Shown piece by piece: positions 23,051 to 34,800 of a DNA stretch of 64,000 nucleotides. Origin of the DNA: Ptiloglossa arizonensis. Lineage: Eukaryota > Arthropoda > Insecta > Hymenoptera > Colletidae. Numbering within the stretch: position 1 is the stretch's first letter; each line of letters starts with the position of its first letter. Position numbers and translations under genes: made by a program. Where the stretch lies: the NCBI RefSeq assembly GCF_051014685.1, contig NW_027479042.1:1-64000 (forward strand), written 5' to 3'. The notes under the pieces are model-generated. The model did no database searches, was not told the origin of the DNA, and was given only the letters and a program-made list of their open reading frames with translations.

Positions 23051-25175
23051 CCAAGAAATGGTTGAGAAGGCAAAAAATTTTTCGCAATTCTGCTGCTTCA
23101 AAAGCTTAACCAGAATGGCCTAGGGAAAAAATACACATACCGTTGTAATTGGGCGAGTTTCTACTTTCATATGCAATAGGAATTTTTGGGTTAGGTCAAT
23201 CCGTTCGCGAGATATGGGAGTGTAAAGCTAAGAAATGGTTGAGAAGAGAACAAATTTTTCGCAATTCTGCTGCTCCAAACGCTTAACCGGAATGGCCTAG
23301 GGAAAAAATACACATACCGTTGTAATCGGGCGAGTTTCTACTTTCAGATGCAATGGTAATTTTTGGGTTAGGTCAAACCGTTCGCGACATATGGGAGTTT
23401 GAAACTAAGAAATGGTTGAGAAGGCAACAAATTTTTCGCAATTCTGCTGCTCCAAACGCTTAACGAGAATGGCCTGGGGAAAAAATACACGTACCGTTGA
23501 AATCGGGCGAGTTTCTACTTTCAAATGCAATAGGAATTTTTGGGTTAGGTCAATCAGTTTGCGACATATGGGAGTTTGAAGCTAAGAAATGGTTGAGAAG
23601 GCAAAAAATTCTTCGCAATTCTGCTGCTTCAAAAGCTTAACCAGAATGGCCTAGGGGAAAAATACACATACCGTTGTAATTGGGCGAGTTTCTACTTTCA
23701 TATGCAATAGGAATCTTTGGGTCAGGTCAGTCCGTTCGCGAGATATGGGAGTTTGAAGCCAAGAAATGGTTGAGAAGGCAAAAAATTTTTCGCAATTCTG
23801 CTGCTTCAAAAGCTTAACCAGGATGGCCTAGGGGAAAAATACACATACCGTTGTAATTGGGCGAGTTTCTACTTTCATATGCAATAGGAATTTTTGGGTT
23901 AGGTCAATCCGTTCGCGAGGTATGGGAGTTTAAAGCCAAGAAATGGTTGAGAAGGCAAAAAATTTTTCGCAATTCTGCTGCTTCAAAAGCTTAACCAGAA
24001 TGGCCTAGGGAAAAAATACACATACCGTTGTAATTGGGCGAGTTTCTACTTTCAGATGCAATGGGAATTTTTGGGTTAGGTCAAACCGTTCGCGACATAT
24101 GGGAGTTTGAAACTAAGAAATGGTTGAGAAGAGAACTTATTTTTCGCAATTCTGCTGCTTCAAACGCTTAACCAGAATGGCCTAGGGAAAAAATACACAT
24201 ACCGTTGTAATCGGGCGAGTTTCTACTTTCAGATGCAATGGTAATTTTTGGGTTAGGTCAAACCGTTCGCGACATATGGGAGTTTGAAACTAAGGAATGG
24301 TTGAGAAGGCAACAAATTTTTCGCAATTCTGCTGCTCCAAACGCTTAACCGGAATGGCCTAGGGAAAAAATACACATACCTTTGTAATCGGGCGAGTTTC
24401 TACTTTCTGATGCAATAGGAATTTTTTGGTTAGGTCAATCCGTTCGCGAGATATGGGAGTTTGAAGCCAAGAAATGGTTGAGAAGGCAAAAAATTTTTCG
24501 CAATTCTGCTGCTTCAAACGCTTAACCAGAATGGCCTAGGGAAAAAATACACATACCGTTGTAATCGGGCGAGTTTCTACTTTCAGATGCAATGGTAATT
24601 TTTGGGTTAGGTCAAACCGTTCGCGACATATGGGAGTTTGAAACTAAGAAATGGTTGAGAAGGCAACAAATTTTTCGCAATTCTGCTGCTCCAAACGCTT
24701 AACCAGAATGGCCTGGGGAAAAAATACACATACCGTTGTAATCGGACGAGTCTCTGCTTTCAGATGCAATAGGAATTTTTGTGTTAGGTCAATCCGTTCG
24801 CGAGATATGGGAGTTTGAAGCTAAGAAATGGTTGAGAAGACAACAAATTTTTCGCACTTCTGCTGCTCCAAACGCTTAACCAGAATGGCCCAGCGAAAAA
24901 ATACACATACCGTTGTAATCGGGCGAGTTTCTACTTTCAGATGCAATAGGAATTTTTGGGTTAGGTCAGTCCGTTCGCGAGATATGGTAGTTTGAAGCCA
25001 AGAAATGGTTGAGAAGGCAAAAAATTTTTCGCAATTGTGCTGCTCCAAACGCTTAACCAGAATGGCCTAGGGAAAAAATACACATATCTTTATAATCGGG
25101 CGAGTTTCTACTTTCAGATGCAATAGGAATTTTTGGGTTAGGTCAATCCGTTCGCGAGATATGGGAGTTTGAAGC
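20903..25175 (+). repeat. 12-monomer HOR, two copies (2,124 bp unit)
   Basis: CAATCAGTTTGCGAC recurs at 21427 and 23551, and AGCTTAACCAGGATGG is shared at the same 2,124-bp offset, as are GGCCCAGCGAAAAA and a TTTTTTGGTTAGG variant. Similarity ends at about 25175, where the unit joins class U sequence. The unit overlaps the second copy of the preceding 21-monomer repeat, so the 12-monomer duplication came later. Confidence 0.9.
22461..22580 (+). repeat. Class X monomer (representative; confined to one domain)
   Basis: Linked variants: GCAATGGTAATTTTTGGG, TCAAACCGTTCGCGACATATG, GAAACTAAG and GGCAACAAATTTTTCGC. I count ten copies, with GCAATGG at about 17509, 18571, 18926, 21226, 22111, 22466, 23350, 24235, 24589 and 28481. 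A related GCAATGGGAATT form lies near 18394, 21934 and 24058. None was seen before 17.5 kb or after 28.6 kb. Confidence 0.82.
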
Positions 25176-28100
25176 TAAGAAATGGTTGACAAGACAATAA
25201 ATTTTTCGCACTTCTGCTTCTCCAATCGCTTAACCAGAATGGCCTAGGGAAGAAATACACATACCGTTGTAATCGGGTGAGTTTCTACTTTCAGACGCAA
25301 TAGGAATTTTTGGGTTAGGTCAATCCGTTCGCGACATATGGGTGTTTGAAGCTAAGAAATGGTTGAGAATACAACAAATTTTTCTCAATTCTGCTGCTCC
25401 AAACGCTTAACCAGAATGGTCCAGGGAAAAAATACACATACCGTTGTAATCGGGCGAGTTTCTACTTTCAGATGCAATAGGAATTTTTGGGTTAGGTCAA
25501 TCCGTTCGCGAGATATGGGAGTTTGAAGCTAAGAAATGGTTGAGAAGAGAACTTATTTTTCGCAATTCTGCTGCTTCAAACGCTTAACCAGAATGGCCTA
25601 GGGAAAAAATACACATACCGTTGTAATCGGGCGAGTTTCTGCTTTCAGATGCAATAGGAATTTTTGTGTTAGGTCAATCCGTTCGCGAGATATGGGAGTT
25701 TGAAGCTAAGAAATGGTTGAGAAGGCAAAAAATTTTTCGCAATTCTGCTGCCCCAAACGCTTAACCAGAATGGCCCAGGGGGAAAATACACGTACCGTTG
25801 TAATCGGGCGAGTTTCTACTTTCAAATGCAATAGGAATTTTTGCGTTAGGTCAATCCGTTCGCGAGATATGGGAGTTTGAAGCCAAGAAATGGTTGAGAG
25901 GGCAAAAAATTTTTCGCAATTCTGCTGCTTCAAATGCTTAACCAGAATGGCCTAGGAAAAAATACACATACCGTTGTAATCGGGCGAGTTTCTACTTTCA
26001 GATGCAATAGGACTTTTTGGGTTACGTCAATCCGTTCGCGAGATATGGGAGTTTAAAGCCAAGAAATGGTTGAGAAGGCAAAAAATTTTTCGCAATTCTG
26101 CTGCTCCAAACGCTTAACCAGAATGGTCCAGGGAAAAAATACACATACCGTTGTAATCGGGCGAGTTTCTACTTTCAGATGCAATAGGAATTTTTGGGTT
26201 AGGTCAATCCGTTCGCGAGATATGGGAGTTTGAAGCTAAGAAATGGTTGAGAAGACAACAAATTTTTCGCACTTCTGCTGCTCCAAACGCTTAACCAGAA
26301 TGGCCTAGGGAAAAAATACACATACCGTTGTATTCGGGAGAGTTTCTACTTTCAGACGCAACAGGAATTTTTGGGTTAGGTCAATCCGTTCGCGAAATAT
26401 GGGAGTTTGAAGCCAAGAAATGGTTGACAAGACAACAAATTTTCCGCAATTCTGCTGCTCCAATCGCTTATCCAGAATGGCCTAGGGGGAAAATACACGT
26501 ACCGTTGTAATCGGGCGAGTTTCTACTTTCAAATGCAATAGGAATTTTTGCGTTAGGTCAATCCGTTCGCGAGATATGGGAGTTTGAAGCCAAGAAATGG
26601 TTGAGAAGGCAAAAAATTTTTCGCAATTCTGCTGCTTCAAATGCTTAACCAGAATGGCCTAGGAAAAAATACACATACCGTTGTAATCGGGCGAGTTTCT
26701 GCTTTCAGATGCAATAGGAATTTTTGTGTTAGGTCAATCCGTTCGCGAGATATGGGAGTTTGAAGCTAAGAAATGGTTGAGAAGACAACAAATTTTTCGC
26801 ACTTCTGCTGCTCCAAACGCTTAACCAGAATGGCCCAGGGAAAAAATACACGTACCGTTGTAATCGGGCGAGTTTCTACTTTCAGATGCAATAGGAATTT
26901 TTGGGTTAGGTCAGTCCGTTCGCGAGATGTGGGTGTTTGAAGCCAAGAAATGGTTGAGAAGGCAAAAAATTTTTCGCAATTGTGCTGCTCCAAACGCTTA
27001 ACCAGAATGGCCTAGGGAAAAAATACACATACCGTTGTAATCGGGCGAGTTTCTGCTTTCAGATGCAACAGGAATTTTTGGGTTAGGTCAATCCGTTCGC
27101 GAGATATGGGAGTTTGAAGCTAAGAAATGGTTGACAAGACAATAAATTTTTCGCACTTCTGCTTCTCCAATCGCTTAACCAGAATGGCCTAGGGAAGAAA
27201 TACACATACCGTTGTAATCGGGCGAGTTTCTACTTTCAGACGCAATAGGAATTTTTGGGTTAGGTCAATCCGTTCGCGACATATGGGAGTTTGAAGCTAA
27301 GAAATGGTTGAGAAGACAACAAATTTTTCTCAATTCTGCTGCTCCAAACGCTTAACCAGAATGGCCCAGGGAAAAAATTCACATACCGTTGTAATCGGGC
27401 GAGTTTCTACTTTCAGATGCAATAGGAATTTTTGGGTTAGGTCAATCCGTTCGCGAGATATGGGAGTTTGAAGCTAAGAAATGGTTGAGAAGACAACAAA
27501 TTTTCCGCACTTCTGCTGCTCGAATCGCTTATCCAGAATGGCCTAGGGGGAAAATACACGTACCGTTGTAATCGGGCGAGTTTCTACTTTCAAATGCAAT
27601 AGGAATTTTTGCGTTAGGTCGATCCGTTCGCGAGATATGGGAGTTTGAAGCCTAGAAATGGTTGAGAAGGCAAAAAATTTTTCGCAATTCTGCTGCTTCA
27701 AACGCTTAACCAGAATGGCCTAGGGAAAAAATACAAATACCGTTGTAATCGGGCGAGTTTCTACTTTCAGATGCAATAGGACTTTTTGGGTTAGGTCAGT
27801 CCGTTCGCGAGATATGGGAGTTTGAAACCAAGAAATGGTTGAGGAGGCTAAAAATTTTTCGCAGTTCTGCTGCTTCAAAAGCTTAACCAGAATGGCCTAG
27901 GGAAGGAATACACATACCGTTGTAATTGGGCGCGTTTCTACTTTCAGATGCAATAGGAATTTTTGGGTTAGGTCAATCCGTTCGCGACATATGGGAGTTT
28001 GAAGCTAAGAAACGGTTGAGAAGAGAACAAATTTTTCGCAATTCTGCTGCTCCAAACGCTTAACCAGAATGGCCTAGGGAAAAAATACACATACCGTTGT

Positions 28101-31100
28101 AATCGGGCGAGTTTCTACTTTCAGACGCAACAGAAATTTTTGGGTTAGGTCAATCCATTCGCGAGATATGGGAGTTTAAAGCCAAGAAATAGTTGAGAAG
28201 GCAAAAAATTTTTCGAAATTCTGCTGCACCAAACGCTTAACCAGAATGGCCTGGGGAAAAAATACACATACCGTTGTATTCGGGCGAGTTTCTACTTTCT
28301 GATGCAATAGGAATTTTTTGGTTAGGTCAATCCGTTCGCGAGATATGGGAGTTTGAAGCCAAGAAATGGTTGAGAAGGCAAAAAATTTTTCGCAATTCTG
28401 CTGCTTCAAACGCTTAACCAGAATGGCCTAGGGAAAAAATACACATACCGTTGTAATCGGGCGAGTTTCTACTTTCAGATGCAATGGTAATTTTTGGGTT
28501 AGGTCAAACCGTTCGCGACATATGGGAGTTTGAAACTAAGAAATGGTTGAGAAGGCAACAAATTTTTCGCAATTCTGCTGCTCCAAACGCTTAACCAGAA
28601 TGGCCTGGGGAAAAAATACACATACCGTTGTAATCGGACGAGTCTCTGCTTTCAGATGCAATAGGAATTTTTGTGTTAGGTCAATCCGTTCGCGAGATAT
28701 GGGAGTTTGAAGCTAAGAAATGGTTGAGAAGACAACAAATTTTTCGCACTTCTGCTGCTCCAAACGCTTAACCAGAATGGCCCAGGGAAAAAATACACAT
28801 ACCGTTGTAATCGGGCGAGTTTCTACTTTCAGATGCAATAGGAATTTTTGGGTTAGGTCAGTCCGTTCGCGAGATATGGTAGTTTGAAGCCAAGAAATGG
28901 TTGAGAAGGCAAAAAATTTTTCGCAATTGTGCTGCTCCAAACGCTTAACCAGAATGGCCTAGGGAAAAAATACACATATCTTTATAATCGGGCGAGTTTC
29001 TACTTTTAGATGCAATAGGAATTTTTGGGTTAGGTCAATCCGTTCGCGAGATATGGGAGTTTGAAGCTAAGAAATGGTTGACAAGACAATAAATTTTTCG
29101 CACTTCTGCTTCTCCAATCGCTTAACCAGAATGGCCTAGGGAAGAAATACACATACCGTTGTAATCGGGTGAGTTTCTACTTTCAGACGCAATAGGAATT
29201 TTTGGGTTAGGTCAATCCGTTCGCGACATATGGGTGTTTGAAGCTAAGAAATGGTTGAGAATACAACAAATTTTTCTCAATTCTGCTGCTCCAAACGCTT
29301 AACCAGAATGGTCCAGGGAAAAAATACACATACCGTTGTAATCGGGCGAGTTTCTACTTTCAGATGCAATAGGAATTTTTGGGTTAGGTCAATCCGTTCG
29401 CGAGATATGGGAGTTTGAAGCTAAGAAATGGTTGAGAAGAGAACTTATTTTTCGCAATTCTGCTGCTTCAAACGCTTAACCAGAATGGCCTAGGGAAAAA
29501 ATACACATACCGTTGTAATCGGGCGAGTTTCTGCTTTCAGATGCAATAGGAATTTTTGTGTTAGGTCAATCCGTTCGCGAGATATGGGAGTTTGAAGCTA
29601 AGAAATGGTTGAGAAGGCAAAAAATTTTTCGCAATTCTGCTGCCCCAAACGCTTAACCAGAATGGCCCAGGGGGAAAATACACGTACCGTTGTAATCGGG
29701 CGAGTTTCTACTTTCAAATGCAATAGGAATTTTTGCGTTAGGTCAATCCGTTCGCGAGATATGGGAGTTTGAAGCCAAGAAATGGTTGAGAGGGCAAAAA
29801 ATTTTTCGCAATTCTGCTGCTTCAAATGCTTAACCAGAATGGCCTAGGAAAAAATACACATACCGTTGTAATCGGGCGAGTTTCTACTTTCAGATGCAAT
29901 AGGACTTTTTGGGTTACGTCAATCCGTTCGCGAGATATGGGAGTTTAAAGCCAAGAAATGGTTGAGAAGGCAAAAAATTTTTCGCAATTCTGCTGCTCCA
30001 AACGCTTAACCAGAATGGTCCAGGGAAAAAATACACATACCGTTGTAATCGGGCGAGTTTCTACTTTCAGATGCAATAGGAATTTTTGGGTTAGGTCAAT
30101 CCGTTCGCGAGATATGGGAGTTTGAAGCTAAGAAATGGTTGAGAAGACAACAAATTTTTCGCACTTCTGCTGCTCCAAACGCTTAACCAGAATGGCCTAG
30201 GGAAAAAATACACATACCGTTGTATTCGGGAGAGTTTCTACTTTCAGACGCAACAGGAATTTTTGGGTTAGGTCAATCCGTTCGCGAAATATGGGAGTTT
30301 GAAGCCAAGAAATGGTTGACAAGACAACAAATTTTCCGCAATTCTGCTGCTCCAATCGCTTATCCAGAATGGCCTAGGGGGAAAATACACGTAGCGTTGT
30401 AATCGGGCGAGTTTCTACTTTCAAATGCAATAGGAATTTTTGCGTTAGGTCAATCCGTTCGCGAGATATGGGAGTTTGAAGCCAAGAAATGGTTGAGAAG
30501 GCAAAAAATTTTTCGCAATTCTGCTGCTTCAAATGCTTAACCAGAATGGCCTAGGAAAAAATACACATACCGTTGTAATCGGGCGAGTTTCTACTTTCAA
30601 ATGCAATAGGAATTTTTGCGTTAGGTCAATCCGTTCGCGAGATATGGGAGTTTGAAGCCAAGAAATGGTTGAGAGGGCAAAAAATTTTTCGCAATTCTGC
30701 TGCTTCAAATGCTTAACCAGAATGGCCTAGGAAAAAATACACATACCGTTGTAATCGGGCGAGTTTCTGCTTTCAGATGCAACAGGAATTTTTGGGTTAG
30801 GTCAATCCGTTCGCGAGATATGGGAGTTTGAAGCTAAGAAATGGTTGACAAGACAATAAATTTTTCGCACTTCTGCTTCTCCAATCGCTTAACCAGAATG
30901 GCCTAGGGAAGAAATACACATACCGTTGTAATCGGGCGAGTTTCTACTTTCAGACGCAATAGGAATTTTTGGGTTAGGTCAATCCGTTCGCGACATATGG
31001 GAGTTTGAAGCTAAGAAATGGTTGAGAAGACAACAAATTTTTCTCAATTCTGCTGCTCCAAACGCTTAACCAGAATGGCCCAGGGAAAAAATTCACATAC

Positions 31101-34100
31101 CGTTGTAATCGGGCGAGTTTCTACTTTCAGATGCAATAGGAATTTTTGGGTTAGGTCAATCCGTTCGCGAGATATGGGAGTTTGAAGCTAAGAAATGGTT
31201 GAGAAGACAACAAATTTTCCGCACTTCTGCTGCTCGAATCGCTTATCCAGAATGGCCTAGGGGGAAAATACACGTACCGTTGTAATCGGGCGAGTTTCTA
31301 CTTTCAAATGCAATAGGAATTTTTGCGTTAGGTCGATCCGTTCGCGAGATATGGGAGTTTGAAGCCTAGAAATGGTTGAGAAGGCAAAAAATTTTTCGCA
31401 ATTCTGCTGCTTCAAACGCTTAACCAGAATGGCCTAGGGAAAAAATACAAATACCGTTGTAATCGGGCGAGTTTCTACTTTCAGATGCAATAGGACTTTT
31501 TGGGTTAGGTCAGTCCGTTCGCGAGATATGGGAGTTTGAAACCAAGAAATGGTTGAGGAGGCTAAAAATTTTTCGCAGTTCTGCTGCTTCAAAAGCTTAA
31601 CCAGAATGGCCTAGGGAAGGAATACACATACCGTTGTAATTGGGCGCGTTTCTACTTTCAGATGCAATAGGAATTTTTGGGTTAGGTCAATCCGTTCGCG
31701 ACATATGGGAGTTTGAAGCTAAGAAACGGTTGAGAAGAGAACAAATTTTTCGCAATTCTGCTGCTCCAAACGCTTAACCAGAATGGCCTAGGGAAAAAAT
31801 ACACATACCGTTGTAATCGGGCGAGTTTCTACTTTCAGACGCAACAGAAATTTTTGGGTTAGGTCAATCCATTCGCGAGATATGGGAGTTTAAAGCCAAG
31901 AAATAGTTGAGAAGGCAAAAAATTTTTCGAAATTCTGCTGCACCAAACGCTTAACCAGAATGGCCTGGGGAAAAAATACACATACCGTTGTAATCGGACG
32001 AGTTTCTGCTTTCAGATGCAATAGGAATTTTTGTGTTAGGTCGATCCGTTCGCGAGATATGGGAGTTTGAAGCTAAGAAATGGTTGAGAAGGAAAAAAAT
32101 TTTTCGCAATTGTGCTGCTCCAAACGCTTAACCAGAATGGCCTAGGGAAAAAATACACATACCGTTGTATTCGGGAGAGTTTCTACTTTCAGACGCAACA
32201 GGAATTTTTGGGTTAGGTCAATCCGTTCGTGAAATATGGGAGTTTGAAGCCAAGAAATGGTTGACAAGACAACAAATTTTCCGCACTTCTGCTGCTCCAA
32301 TCGCTTATCCAGAATGGCCTAGGGGGAAAAATACACATACCGTTGTAATCGGACGAGTCTCTGCTTTCAGATGCAATAGGAATTTTTGTGTTAGGTCAAT
32401 CCGTTCGCGAGATATGGGAGTTTGAAGCTAAGAAATGGTTGAGAAGACAACAAATTTTTCGCACTTCTGCTGCTCCAAACGCTTAACCAGAATGGCCTGG
32501 GGAAAAAATACACATACCGTTGTAATCGGACGAGTCTCTGCTTTCAGATGCAATAGGAATTTTTGTGTTAGGTCAATCCGTTCGCGAGATATGGGAGTTT
32601 GAAGCTAAGAAATGGTTGAGAAGACAACAAATTTTTCGCACTTCTGCTGCTCCAAACGCTTAACCAGAATGGCCCAAGGAAAAAATACACATACCGTTGT
32701 AATCGGGCGAGTTTCTACTTTCAGATGCAATAGGAATTTTTGGGTTAGGTCAGTCCGTTCGCGAGATATGGTAGTTTGAAGCCAAGAAATGGTTGAGAAG
32801 GCAAAAAATTTTTCGCAATTGTGCTGCTCCAAACGCTTAACCAGAATGGCCTAGGGAAAAAATACACATATCTTTATAATCGGGCGAGTTTCTACTTTCA
32901 GATGCAATAGGAATTTTTGGGTTAGGTCAATCCGTTCGCGAGATATGGGAGTTTGAAGCTAAGAAATGGTTGACAAGACAATAAATTTTTCGCACATCTG
33001 CTTCTCCAATCGCTTAACCAGAATGGCCTAGGGAAGAAATACACATACCTTGTAATCGGACGAGTCTCTGCTTTCAGATGCAATAGGAATTTTTGTGTTA
33101 GGTCAATCCGTTCGCGAGATATGGGAGTTTGAAGCTAAGAAATGTTTGAGAAGACAACAAATTTTTCGCACTTCTGCTGCTCCAAACGCTTAACCAGAAT
33201 GGCCCAGGGAAAAAATACACATACCGTTGTAATCGGGCGAGTTTCTACTTTCAGATGCAATAGGAATTTTTGGGTTAGGTCAGTCCGTTCGCGAGATATG
33301 GTAGTTTGAAGCCAAGAAATGGTTGAGAAGGCAAAAAATTTTTCGCAATTGTGCTGCTCCAAACGCTTAACCAGAATGGCCTAGGGAAAAAATACACATA
33401 TCTTTATAATCGGGCGAGTTTCTACTTTCAGATGCAATAGGAATTTTTGGGTTAGGTCAATCCGTTCGCGAGATATGGGAGTTTGAAGCTAAGAAATGGT
33501 TGAGAAGGCAAAAAATTTTTCGCAATTCTGCTGCCCCAAACGCTTAACCAGAATGGCCCAGGGGGAAAATACACGTACCGTTGTAATCGGGCGAGTTTCT
33601 ACTTTCAAATGCAATAGGAATTTTTGCGTTAGGTCAATCCGTTCGCGAGATATGGGAGTTTGAAGCCAAGAAATGGTTGAGAGGGCAAAAAATTTTTCGC
33701 AATTCTGCTGCTTCAAATGCTTAACCAGAATGGCCTAGGAAAAAATACACATACCGTTGTAATCGGGCGAGTTTCTACTTTCAGATGCAATAGGACTTTT
33801 TGGGTTACGTCAATCCGTTCGCGAGATATGGGAGTTTAAAGCCAAGAAATGGTTGAGAAGGCAAAAAATTTTTCGCAATTCTGCTGCTCCAAACGCTTAA
33901 CCAGAATGGTCCAGGGAAAAAATACACATACCGTTGTAATCGGGCGAGTTTCTACTTTCAGATGCAATAGGAATTTTTGGGTTAGGTCAATCCGTTCGCG
34001 AGATATGGGAGTTTGAAGCTAAGAAATGGTTGAGAAGACAACAAATTTTTCGCACTTCTGCTGCTCCAAACGCTTAACCAGAATGGCCTAGGGAAAAAAT

Positions 34101-34800
34101 ACACATACCGTTGTAATCGGGCGAGTTTCTACTTTCAGATGCAATAGGAATTTTTGGGTTAGGTCAATCCGTTCGCGAGATATGGGAGTTTGAAGCTAAG
34201 AAATGGTTGAGAAGAGAACTTATTTTTCGCAATTCTGCTGCTTCAAACGCTTAACCAGAATGGCCTAGGGAAAAAATACACGTACCGTTGTAATCGGGCG
34301 AGTTTCTACTTTCAAATGCAATAGGAATTTTTGCGTTAGGTCAATCCGTTCGCGAGATATGGGAGTTTGAAGCCAAGAAATGGTTGAGAAGGCAACAAAT
34401 TTTTCGCACTTCTGCTGCTCCAAACGCTTAACCAGAATGGCCTGGGGAAAAAATACACATACCGTTGTAATCGGACGAGTCTCTGCTTTCAGATGCAATA
34501 GGAATTTTTGTGTTAGGTCAATCCGTTCGCGAGATATGGGAGTTTGAAGCTAAGAAATGGTTGAGAAGACAACAAATTTTTCGCACTTCTGCTGCTCCAA
34601 ACGCGTAACCAGAATGGCCCAGGGAAAAAATACACATACCGTTGTAATCGGGCGAGTTTCTACTTTCAGATGCAATAGGAATTTTTGGGTTAGGTCAGTC
34701 CGTTCGCGAGATGTGGGTGTTTGAAGCCAAGAAATGGTTGAGAAGGCAAAAAATTTTTCGCAATTGTGCTGCTCCAAACGCTTAACCAGAATGGCCTAGG
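24400..34800 (+). repeat. 22-monomer HOR lineage with 21- and 23-monomer steps
   Basis: The marker CTGCTCGAATCGC lies at 27521, 31235, 35305 and 39199. The steps are 3,714 bp (21 monomers minus 3), 4,070 bp (23 monomers minus 1) and 3,894 bp (22 monomers). Other anchors repeat at about 3,892 bp. Single-base losses in CCTAGGAAAAAATAC (25955, 26662, 29848, 30554, 30730, 33738) are shared between copies. Around 30.58-30.75 kb a monomer is swapped, and around 32.3-33.5 kb a roughly 530-bp duplication sits beside two further indels (near 32335 and 33049), so the unit was rearranged after it first amplified. Confidence 0.82.
33045..33056 (+). other. Single-base deletion in ACCGTTGT
   Basis: ATACCTTGTAATCGG replaces ATACCGTTGTAATCGG, the only such loss I saw in the window. 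It sits at a junction between class U sequence and a CGGACGAGTCTCTGC unit and may mark a rearrangement point inside the 22-monomer lineage. Confidence 0.75.

Noticed and set aside
32165..32425. Longer 86-codon forward open frame
   Set aside because: The extra length comes from a one-base gain in GGGGGAAAAATAC near 32335 that shifts the frame past the usual stop. It is an indel in a satellite monomer.
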